The notes under the pieces are model-generated. The model saw nothing but the letters and a program-made list of their open reading frames with translations, had not been told where the DNA came from and searched no databases. The translations under genes and the position numbers were made by a program. This document shows positions 1-6,031 of a DNA stretch of 6,031 nucleotides, piece by piece. The stretch lies in the NCBI GenBank assembly GCA_937896105.1, contig CALBKR010000136.1:1-6031 (forward strand). The letters run 5' to 3'. The number at the start of each line of letters is the position of its first letter. The stretch's first letter is position 1. This DNA comes from an uncultured Bacteroidales bacterium (GTDB lineage Bacteria; Bacteroidota; Bacteroidia; Bacteroidales; Bacteroidaceae).

Positions 1-1015
1 TGGCTAATATCGAGGCGTTCAGATTTTCGGTCTTATGAATACTCTGATGGGTTAGGGCATACGTCAACATCAGTATAGCGTCGTACAGATGCGCCTCGCC
101 CGAGAGTGCCTCCTCGCCGAATCTTGCTTTATAGCTGCTTAAAAAACCTGTCTCGGGTGCTGCCGAGGGCGAGAGGCCTTCGTATCGGGGATATTTAAGG
201 CGAGTGAGAAGATGATGCGAGTTCATCATATCCGAGCACAGCAGCAGCGGAAACTCGAAGTATCCATCGCAGCTCACTCTCAGCCTCTCTAATTCATTGT
301 CAAAGGTCAAGGCGTCGGCCTCATTGCCCGGTGCAAAAATAAGAGCGTGGTTGTATTTTCGCTCCTTGTTATATTGGCGATTGACCATCTCTTTAATCTC
401 GGCCTGCGATTGATAGACGACAATATCCTCGACCTGTAGCCCCAATTCCAATGCTTGAAAGGCGAACCAATCGCTGAAACTCTGTCCGTAATCGTCGTCG
501 GATGTTAGAAGACTCACCTTGCTGCGTTCCGAAAGTAACAGCTCGCATTGTGTTATATCCGATTGCGATAGATTCCACACATAGTTGCTGCCGGCAAAGA
601 TGCGCTGAAACTCGGTCGAGGTGGCAACGGGAAGGATTAGGGGTTTTTGTCGCTTGCTACACAGCAGGGCTGCTTTTCGTGCATTTACCGACGATTGCGG
701 CCCGATGATGGCTGCGTAGCTCTCGTCCTCTGCTGCCTGCTCTATAAACGCTTCCCAGCCCTCTTGCTCTTCGTCGCACCAGACAATCTCTAATTTTATA
801 TTTTGCCGCAGCCCCTTTTGTGCCGCCTCAATATTTTCCAATGCCCACGATGCAATGCGTTGCCAACGCTCCTGTTCGGTTGCGGGCATAACAATTGCCA
901 CTTTTTGCTTTATGGTTTTTCCCTTGCTCGGCAATTGACTATCATCGTCGTTGCAGGCCGCAAGTGCAAAAGCAGCAACTATGCACACCGATAAAATATA
1001 TTTAATACTTTTCAT
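1..1015 (-). CDS. LivJ/Peripla_BP_6-like type I substrate-binding lipoprotein (3'-partial, runs off left edge)
   Basis: I translated this frame by hand: it starts MKSIKYILSV and stays open for all 338 codons to the window edge, so the C-terminus is missing. The signal peptide ends in LAAC (Cys21), then NDDD, an acidic patch consistent with surface export in Bacteroidota. The rest matches a type I periplasmic binding protein of the branched-chain amino-acid (LivJ/ANF-receptor-like) class. Beta-strand KVAIVMPATEQ is at 38-48, the ligand-loop motif AAIIGPQSSVNARKAA at 101-116, KPLILPVATSTEF at 124-136, the hinge region VWNLSQSD at 146-153, KVSLLTSDDDYGQSF at 166-180, and EAHLYDAILML at 307-317. 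The family binds small ligands for uptake or sensing; the ligand here is unknown. The start overlaps the end of the BMP-like gene by 14 nt and has a strong ribosome binding site. No transporter partner is visible; one could lie beyond the left edge. Confidence 0.85.
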   Translation of the reverse strand, partial: MKSIKYILSVCIVAAFALAACNDDDSQLPSKGKTIKQKVAIVMPATEQERWQRIASWALENIEAAQKGLRQNIKLEIVWCDEEQEGWEAFIEQAAEDESYAAIIGPQSSVNARKAALLCSKRQKPLILPVATSTEFQRIFAGSNYVWNLSQSDITQCELLLSERSKVSLLTSDDDYGQSFSDWFAFQALELGLQVEDIVVYQSQAEIKEMVNRQYNKERKYNHALIFAPGNEADALTFDNELERLRVSCDGYFEFPLLLCSDMMNSHHLLTRLKYPRYEGLSPSAAPETGFLSSYKARFGEEALSGEAHLYDAILMLTYALTHQSIHKTENLNASILA

Positions 1016-2030
1016 ACTCCTTCTCCTTTTCTATGGCCTCGGCCTTATGGCTGTTGTAAACATTCTGCCAATAATCTTCGCTGTCGTAATAATCTTCCCA
1101 AATAACTAAATTCCGATAGAATGTTGGGCTGGGGATAATGTCTATTATTCCGCTTCCGAGCCCAAATTCCTTGCTTTTTTCGAGTGGGATATTGTTTGTC
1201 CAATCGGTAAGATACTCTTCTACCACCTTATCAATGTTTACGACCATCGAGAATGGAATGCGGTCGCTGTACATCGAGCAATCTTTGTCCATCCCGACAA
1301 TCAGTGGCAGATAGAAACTCGCTTCGCGCGAGTATTTGTATATTCCGTTGTTCGACCCGCCCGCAAGCGGGAAGATGAAGGCGTTGCTTATGTTGCTTGC
1401 AAGGCGATAGGCGCTATCGGCCATTGCAAAGCCTTTTTCGTTGTCCGAGAGATAGAACAATTCGGCATCTTTGCCACTGTGAGTTTTGTATCCGTCGCCG
1501 AATCCTGCAATAGCCTCCTCAAGGAGTGCCTCGCCGGGCATTGCTGCAATTATGGTTGCTGAGTAGTGCTCTTTGGCCATACAACCGGCTAAATAAGAAG
1601 CGCCGTAACGGTTGATGTAGAATGTGTTAACCCCTGCGGGGAGGTTCTTGCTCTTGCTCTCGAAGAGCAGAATTTGTTGATTCTCGTGTAGCTCTATGTT
1701 GTTTGTGCTTACAAACTCTTCATATTCGCTACCGGCCAATACCAACAGGCTTCTACTATAATTAGTTGCTTCGGCCTGCCATTTTTCCACGGCGGGGGCT
1801 ACGTCCTCGTATCTGTGCGGGGTTATCATATTCAGACAGACGTCGTTTGCCTCGTAAAAATACATAATGCCCGATAAGATGAGGTCGTTGTAACCTGTAT
1901 CGCCTGTCCCATTGAGGGAGGTTATTATGGTGATATTGGCTTTTTTTATGACATTAGCATTATCTTCGCTGCTTGTGCAGGAAGATAATGCCAATGAAAA
2001 AGAAATTATGATTATAAGAATGCGCTGCAT
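1002..2030 (-). CDS. BMP/PnrA-like substrate-binding lipoprotein
   Basis: This 342-residue lipoprotein resembles the BMP family (Treponema TmpC/PnrA, Bacillus Med), whose studied members bind nucleosides for ABC uptake. The signal peptide ends in LSSC (Cys18), followed by TSSED. Family-like motifs in order are the N-terminal binding loop GTGDTGYNDLILSGI (41-55), AGCMAKEHYSATIIAAMPG at 148-166, an AGFGDGYKTHSG stretch at 175-186, PLAGGSNNGI at 221-230, and VGMDKD at 245-250 followed by SMVVNIDKVVEEYLTDW, the helix region that closes this fold. Length fits the family. No permease or ATPase gene is visible, so an uptake role is unsupported here; sensing, adaptor or self-protection roles are possible. 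The ATG is one base after the TAG of the MACPF gene, with no Shine-Dalgarno sequence, which suggests translational coupling. The C-terminal EKEKEYEKY tail is encoded by the DNA that carries the ribosome binding site and start of the next gene. Confidence 0.85.
   Translation of the reverse strand: MQRILIIIISFSLALSSCTSSEDNANVIKKANITIITSLNGTGDTGYNDLILSGIMYFYEANDVCLNMITPHRYEDVAPAVEKWQAEATNYSRSLLVLAGSEYEEFVSTNNIELHENQQILLFESKSKNLPAGVNTFYINRYGASYLAGCMAKEHYSATIIAAMPGEALLEEAIAGFGDGYKTHSGKDAELFYLSDNEKGFAMADSAYRLASNISNAFIFPLAGGSNNGIYKYSREASFYLPLIVGMDKDCSMYSDRIPFSMVVNIDKVVEEYLTDWTNNIPLEKSKEFGLGSGIIDIIPSPTFYRNLVIWEDYYDSEDYWQNVYNSHKAEAIEKEKEYEKY
1017..1028 (-). promoter_or_regulatory. Tandem Shine-Dalgarno (AAGGAGAAGGAG) for the LivJ-like gene
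   Basis: Read on the minus strand, two adjacent AAGGAG hexamers lie just upstream of the ATG at 1015. The upstream copy (1028-1023) is 7 nt from the start codon, which is optimal; the second (1022-1017) is only 1 nt away. The site lies inside the BMP-like gene, where the same bases encode the KEKE of its C-terminal tail. Strong Shine-Dalgarno sequences are uncommon in Bacteroidota, and the other starts in this window lack one, so this gene may be translated independently as well as by coupling. It also fixes the start codon choice. Confidence 0.75.
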
Positions 2031-2031
2031 A

Positions 2032-4386
2032 CTATTCTGTAATGTCTTGTACTAAACGAACGGGGTAGTCTTTATGATTATTATTATGATTCCACGACAA
2101 TTCTGTGCCATTTCCCACATTTTCCAATTGAAAAGTTTCCCACGTAGAATATATTGCTACATAACCGTCAACTGAACCATCCTTCTTTAAACAGCCGTAA
2201 CAAGCAGTTTGGGCATAATTAACAATTGCGTTTGAAAGATAGTAGTATCCAAATGGTTGGCTGTGAAAACCTAATATTCCACCTTTGCTGTCGGGTTGAA
2301 ATGCTTTTGCCACACTTATATGGGTTACATTGTTATTATCAAGAGTTTTTTTGATTGATAAAAAATCTTCTTGCGATGTTATACGCCAACCGTCAGGTGT
2401 AAAGGGGTTATTTTTATCTGTTACAGAACCAAATGTGTAATATGTTGTGTTATCATCACTCATACAGTCATAAATAATATTACCATTGGTGTAACATTCT
2501 GCTTGGTAATTCTCGCGCATCCATATCTTGTTGAAGATTTTTACTATGGGGTAATCATAGGTTGTGGGTGTCATTCCCGGACCAAGAGCTTTTATCGTTG
2601 CATCTTTAACCTCTCCAATCACGAAATCATCCAAACTCTCGGCCGATACATCGGAACCTCTAAGATAGAGTGTGGTTTTTTCGCCAATAGATTCTTCATG
2701 GCACTCTGTTACTGTTAAATTATCTCCTTGCCAACATACGCGGGCAGGAGCGTGCCCGGCATCTCCTACAAAATAGCCCATATTGTATTTTACGCGATTT
2801 GATAGCACGGGGTATATTACGGTTACACGTTCTTTCTTATTGATAACAGGGATATACTCGTTGCAAATTCGGCCAACCCACTGCCCCTTGTTATAAACAT
2901 CCTTTATAAGAGTGCTTGTCGGATTTTTAATGTTGGTGGGAAATTCACCTTCGGGCTCGGAAAAATCGGGTAGTTTCTCTATTTTTGTCGATGTTCCGCA
3001 TTGGTAGTCCATTTTTATGGAGTTGATTGATTCTATACGGCCGGTTTTCATATATTGCTTCATTGCTTCGTATCTCTCGGGGTATTTTACCTTATCGACC
3101 ATTTCGTAAAGAGGGATTAAAGCATCGCTTGCATCAAAATCGACAAGTGCAAGATTTGTATTATTTATCAGCGAACTTCTCCATTCTTTGAATAAATCAT
3201 TATTGAATTTCCCTTGTTGGATGCTTGTTATAATACTTTCCCAACTACTATTATCGCCTCCCAACATTGAGACTGTTGAGGTGATATTTGTTTTATTCTC
3301 TTCGTACGACTTTTTTAATTCATCGCTAACCGAAGCATTGGTCTCGATTCCGAATCCTTTATAACTCATACTTGCGAAGGCTCTTAAGTCGTAGTTTCCT
3401 TTTATCTTGCTGACATCCATTTTGAGTGCAAAATTTATTTGTCCTCCTAATTTTGCCTTGTTGACCATATGAGTTCCGTAGACTTGTATCAGTCTTTCAA
3501 AACCCTCTTCGGTCGATGGAAACTCGCAATTTTCATCCGGTATATTTTTATCGTTTAATCCGTTTATATAGGCGTATGCTCTTGATGTCATATATTGGCT
3601 TCGCAGAGCATCGGCGCTTCTTGCCGAAACTTTTACACTTTTTTTGGCAATGTTCATATATATGATGGCATATTCATAGTTATTGCTTTTGAAATCATTG
3701 CTGTTGAATGAGGCACCGGCCTCGCCTTTAAATCCCCATCCGCTTCCCGAAACGCTTGCCGATGTGTTTAGCTGATTGGTAAGCTCTGTTATGCTGGAAC
3801 CGGTTACAATATCAATGTCGGCTTTTAGTTCAACCGGGCCGGTCGAGATAATCTCTTTGTTTATTAGTGCCTTGGTATTAAGTATCTCGGCTTTAACGGA
3901 TGCAATATTGGCCCATCTGCCTCTTGTGTCATAACCGAAGCCTACTGCATAGGCTTTGTTGCTCTCTTTTATTTGGGTTGCATTGTCGGGGTTGCTGTTT
4001 CTGCCGGCTTGTTTTAAAGGGATAATTATATTGCTCTCTTCGTGTCCGGGGAAGGTAATACATAGGTTGGCGTAGCTATCTTCGTCGGCAATGTTGGTGG
4101 ATGTATAAAGTGTGATTGTCTTTGGGCCGACACCGATTGTGTCTTCCCACGCAATATCACCTAAAATACCATCTATCGAGGCTTTCCAAGCGGCGTCGTT
4201 CTCGGTAATAATGTCTATTTTATACTCTTTGCCAATTTGGGATAATTCCATAAAATCCTCATCGCTATTCATCTCGACTGATGTCTTGATGATTCTCTTT
4301 TCATCATCGCTACAGTTTACTAATGAGAATGCTGTAAGTCCAATGGCCAATATTGTGAATATATACTTTTTCATATTATTTTGCAT
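2032..4386 (-). CDS. MACPF-domain lipoprotein with BACON-like N-terminus and FISUMP-like C-terminus
   Basis: This complete 784-residue protein is a likely surface or secreted pore-former. It has a lipoprotein signal peptide with lipobox LVNC (Cys25), then SDDE, typical of the Bacteroidota surface lipoprotein export signal. Residues about 35-128 look like a BACON-type beta-sandwich (AAWKASIDG, acidic strands, ending in LKQAGR). The MACPF domain spans about 145-450, with signature YGTHMVNKAKLGG at 303-315; Met replaces the usual aromatic after His. An unrecognised domain at about 495-590 carries C508, C551 and C562. The FISUMP-like domain (about 610-784) shows KIWMRENY, PDGWRITSQEDF and final VRLVQDITE. 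The start is ambiguous: Met5 (ATG at 4374), giving MKKYIFTI, is a more typical signal-peptide start, and neither ATG has a Shine-Dalgarno sequence. It is a tandem paralogue of the upstream gene, and its TAG is one base from the next ATG. Toxin function is inferred from the BSAP family. Confidence 0.93.
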   Translation of the reverse strand: MQNNMKKYIFTILAIGLTAFSLVNCSDDEKRIIKTSVEMNSDEDFMELSQIGKEYKIDIITENDAAWKASIDGILGDIAWEDTIGVGPKTITLYTSTNIADEDSYANLCITFPGHEESNIIIPLKQAGRNSNPDNATQIKESNKAYAVGFGYDTRGRWANIASVKAEILNTKALINKEIISTGPVELKADIDIVTGSSITELTNQLNTSASVSGSGWGFKGEAGASFNSNDFKSNNYEYAIIYMNIAKKSVKVSARSADALRSQYMTSRAYAYINGLNDKNIPDENCEFPSTEEGFERLIQVYGTHMVNKAKLGGQINFALKMDVSKIKGNYDLRAFASMSYKGFGIETNASVSDELKKSYEENKTNITSTVSMLGGDNSSWESIITSIQQGKFNNDLFKEWRSSLINNTNLALVDFDASDALIPLYEMVDKVKYPERYEAMKQYMKTGRIESINSIKMDYQCGTSTKIEKLPDFSEPEGEFPTNIKNPTSTLIKDVYNKGQWVGRICNEYIPVINKKERVTVIYPVLSNRVKYNMGYFVGDAGHAPARVCWQGDNLTVTECHEESIGEKTTLYLRGSDVSAESLDDFVIGEVKDATIKALGPGMTPTTYDYPIVKIFNKIWMRENYQAECYTNGNIIYDCMSDDNTTYYTFGSVTDKNNPFTPDGWRITSQEDFLSIKKTLDNNNVTHISVAKAFQPDSKGGILGFHSQPFGYYYLSNAIVNYAQTACYGCLKKDGSVDGYVAIYSTWETFQLENVGNGTELSWNHNNNHKDYPVRLVQDITE
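2644..2898 (-). repeat. Near-constant domain-coding block, downstream copy (pair of 4954-5208)
   Basis: This block encodes residues 497-581 of the complete MACPF lipoprotein. Aligned by eye to the other copy at an offset of 2310 bases, 75 of 85 residues match without a gap. One 25-nt stretch (2770-2794) is identical at DNA level to 5080-5104. The encoded segment contains VGRICNEYIPVIN, GDAGH, ARVCWQGDNL and TECHEESIGEKTTLYLRGS, with three invariant cysteines. I do not recognise the domain. It sits between the MACPF module and the divergent C-terminal domain and could be a structural connector or a lectin-like module. Confidence 0.8.
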
Positions 4387-4416
4387 TAAATGATTTTTTT
4401 AGAATGACATAATAGC
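4387..4416 (-). other. Short AT-rich intergenic spacer between the two MACPF genes
   Basis: This 30-base spacer (42 bases if the second gene starts at 4374) holds a run of seven A on the transcribed strand and otherwise AT-rich sequence. I see no hairpin followed by a T-run, no match to the Bacteroides -7 element TAnnTTTG on the minus strand, and no Shine-Dalgarno sequence. This fits read-through transcription from the upstream MACPF gene, with the A-rich leader serving initiation as is usual in Bacteroidota. Confidence 0.55.
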
Positions 4417-6031
4417 TTATTGTTCAATATCTTGGACTATACGAATACCATAGTAATTCTTGTCTTTCCAATTATTGGTTTCTGAAACTTGGAATGTATT
4501 CTCGCCAATTATAACTATACCATCAAACTCTCCTTTATTTGTTATGCAACCAAATGCGCCATACGTATTAGCACCTATATGAGAGTAATCCTCGTACCAT
4601 CCGGATAGCGAATTATCAAAGCCTAATACTTTTTCCTTTCCAAAGGCATTTGCAATACCTGCTTCGGATTCACCATTATCTGCCATTGTCTTTTTTATAG
4701 AGAGAAAATCGCTTTTAGAGGTAACGCGCCAATTGCTTGGTGCAATATTATTAACGACTTCAAAATGATAGAATGTCCTTCCACGGTAATCTATATCATC
4801 GCCGTTATTATTGTATGCAGGACGATAATCTTCGCGTATCCATATTCGATTGAATATCTTAACAATAGGATAGTTATGTACCAAAATACTTATATATCCG
4901 ACGATTGTGGCATCTTCTATTGTTCCATTTACGTAATTGTCGTAACATATAGACGAAACATCTGAGCCTCGTAGGTAGAGTGTAGTTTTTTCACCAATAG
5001 ACTCTTCGTGGCATTCTGTTACGATGAGGTTGTCGCCTTGCCAACATACGCGGGCCGGCTTATGTCCTGCGTCTCCTATAAAATAGCCCATATTGTATTT
5101 TACGGTGTTAGAGAATACAGGATATACTATCGTGATGCGCTCATTTTTGTTGATGACGGGGATATATTCGTTGCATATTCGGCCAACCCATTGTCCGTGG
5201 TTATATACGTCTTTTATCAGGGTACCTGTTCCCGAGGTGGGGAATTCCGGAAGCCCGTTGATTTTTACAGAGGTGCCGCATTGATATTCCATATTGATGG
5301 AGTTAATTGATTCGATACGTCCCTTTTCCATATAACTTTTTAATGCTTCGTATCTCTCGGGGTAATTTATTCTGTCAACAAATTCGTATAATGGAATAAG
5401 AGCATCGCTTTCAAAATCGACAAGTGCAAGATTATCGTTATCGGTTAGTGATTTTATCCATTTGCTAAATGTTTCATTATCTATAATGCCGTTTTTATCT
5501 AAAATTTCCAATGCTGCGGCATCGCTTCCGCCAAGAACCGAAACGGTTGTGTGAATGTGGCTTTGATTCTGCTCGTACGACTTTTTTAATTCGTCCGAAA
5601 CAGATGCGTTTGCCTCTACTCCGAATCCTTTATAGCTCATATTGGCAAATGCTTTTAAGTCGTAGCTGCCTTTTATTTTGCTTATATCCATTCTCATTGC
5701 ATATTTCAACTGCCCGCCTAATTTTGCGGAATTTACTACGTGGGTTCCATAGGCGTTTATTAACTTGTCGAATCCTTTCTCGTCGGATGGGTAGGCGCAA
5801 TTCGTGTGGGAACGCGTTGAATCAATGATGCCGTTTATGTCGTTGTAGGCTTCGGGTGTCATATAGGCTTCTGCACCGGCTGCTACACCCGAAGTTGAAA
5901 CGCTGTTTTTGGCAATGTTCATATTTACTATGGCATATTCGTATTTATTGCTGCTGAAGTCTTTCATATTAAATGATGCTCCTGCCTCGCCTTTGAATCC
6001 CCAGCCGCCGCCTTTAATGTTGGCCGAGGTG
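4417..6031 (-). CDS. MACPF-domain protein with FISUMP-like C-terminus (5'-partial, runs off right edge)
   Basis: This is probably a secreted, membrane-attacking pore-forming protein of the MACPF/perforin family. The frame is open to the window edge: 21 codons precede the Met at 5967 and match the paralogue at 2032-4386 (GWGFKGEAGASFN in both), so that Met is internal and the true start lies outside. There are 537 visible residues, and by comparison about 207 are missing (signal peptide, N-terminal domain, start of MACPF). The MACPF signature YGTHVVNSAKLGG is at visible residues 94-106. The second membrane-inserting segment should follow at about 115-165 (SKIKGSYDLKAFANMSYKGFG onward). A cysteine-containing domain spans about 270-360. 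The C-terminal FISUMP-like domain (about 385-537) has IWIREDY, NWRVTSKSDF and a terminal VQDIEQ. It ends in TAA, about 30 nt before the next gene, and is probably co-transcribed with it. MACPF assignment is strong; antibacterial activity is inferred from Bacteroidales BSAP toxins. Confidence 0.9.
   Translation of the reverse strand, partial: TSANIKGGGWGFKGEAGASFNMKDFSSNKYEYAIVNMNIAKNSVSTSGVAAGAEAYMTPEAYNDINGIIDSTRSHTNCAYPSDEKGFDKLINAYGTHVVNSAKLGGQLKYAMRMDISKIKGSYDLKAFANMSYKGFGVEANASVSDELKKSYEQNQSHIHTTVSVLGGSDAAALEILDKNGIIDNETFSKWIKSLTDNDNLALVDFESDALIPLYEFVDRINYPERYEALKSYMEKGRIESINSINMEYQCGTSVKINGLPEFPTSGTGTLIKDVYNHGQWVGRICNEYIPVINKNERITIVYPVFSNTVKYNMGYFIGDAGHKPARVCWQGDNLIVTECHEESIGEKTTLYLRGSDVSSICYDNYVNGTIEDATIVGYISILVHNYPIVKIFNRIWIREDYRPAYNNNGDDIDYRGRTFYHFEVVNNIAPSNWRVTSKSDFLSIKKTMADNGESEAGIANAFGKEKVLGFDNSLSGWYEDYSHIGANTYGAFGCITNKGEFDGIVIIGENTFQVSETNNWKDKNYYGIRIVQDIEQ
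4954..5208 (-). repeat. Near-constant domain-coding block, upstream copy (pair of 2644-2898)
   Basis: This is the equivalent block in the upstream MACPF gene, in direct orientation to its partner. It forms the best-conserved part of a longer duplication covering most of both genes. The flanking MACPF segment is about 75 percent identical over 53 residues, while sequence downstream of the block drops sharply in similarity. The direct repeats are close enough (2.3 kb) to allow homologous recombination and formation of a hybrid gene. Confidence 0.8.

Noticed and set aside
393..994. Three short open frames (minus 393-578, plus 502-708, plus 803-994)
   Set aside because: All overlap the partial LivJ-like lipoprotein gene, whose continuous 338-codon frame and family motifs explain this DNA.
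1356..1372. GC-rich hairpin (CCCGC/GCGGG) as a possible terminator
   Set aside because: It lies inside the BMP-like coding sequence where it encodes the conserved PLAGG motif, and no T-run follows on the transcribed strand.
1636..1652. Short CCCC/GGGG stem
   Set aside because: Only four base pairs, within coding sequence for NLPAGVN, with no T-run; probably chance.
1002..2030. Interpretation as part of a standard nucleoside ABC uptake operon
   Set aside because: No ATPase or permease gene is visible and the neighbours are MACPF lipoproteins; cannot be fully excluded because the operon continues past the left edge.
2371..2718. 115-residue open frame on the plus strand
   Set aside because: It lies antisense to the conserved MACPF gene, has odd Cys/Ile/Val-rich composition and no recognisable motif; a shadow of the real frame.
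4370..4395. Plus-strand TATTATTTTG resembling a Bacteroides -7 promoter element
   Set aside because: It does not match TAnnTTTG exactly, has no matching upstream element, and there is no plausible plus-strand gene to drive.
5511..5828. 105-residue open frame on the plus strand, Arg/Leu-rich
   Set aside because: It is antisense to a strongly conserved MACPF segment; its composition reflects reverse reading of the real gene.
4417..5967. A 516-residue gene starting at the Met at 5967
   Set aside because: The frame continues open to the window edge and the upstream codons match the paralogue's MACPF domain, so this Met is internal and the gene is 5'-truncated by the window.

Overview
The window looks like a piece of a Bacteroidota chromosome, most probably a gut Bacteroidales. 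The grounds are three lipoprotein signal peptides whose cysteine is followed by acidic residues (SDDE, NDDD, TSSED), a BACON-like domain, C-terminal FISUMP-type (Fibrobacter succinogenes major paralogous) domains, and AT-rich start regions mostly without Shine-Dalgarno sequences. I cannot name the genus. All recognisable genes lie on the minus strand and fill the window almost completely. No gap exceeds about 45 bases, and I see no RNA genes, mobile elements, CRISPR arrays or terminators.

In transcription order (right to left) there are four genes. (1) 6031-4417 is a MACPF-domain protein whose N-terminus lies beyond the right edge. (2) 4386-2032 is a complete 784-residue paralogue: lipoprotein signal, BACON-like domain, MACPF pore-forming domain, an unrecognised cysteine-containing domain, then a FISUMP-like C-terminal domain. 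(3) 2030-1002 is a lipoprotein of the BMP/PnrA-like (Med/TmpC type) substrate-binding family. (4) 1015-1 is a lipoprotein of the LivJ/Peripla_BP_6 type I binding-protein family, cut by the left edge and open for all 338 visible codons. Spacings are about 30 nt, 1 nt and a 14-nt overlap, so the four very probably form one operon. Its promoter and end both lie outside the window.

The most interesting aspect is the combination. Two tandem MACPF lipoproteins share a nearly constant core but have divergent, more AT-rich C-terminal domains. They are translationally linked to two different binding-protein-like lipoproteins with no permease or ATPase in view. Characterised Bacteroidales MACPF proteins (the BSAP family) are secreted toxins that kill related strains by recognising a surface protein or glycan. 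By inference this operon may encode a paired pore-forming antibacterial system with swappable target-recognition domains, plus two ligand-binding lipoproteins acting as sensors, adaptors, decoys or self-protection. A role in the host or in nutrient acquisition is not excluded.
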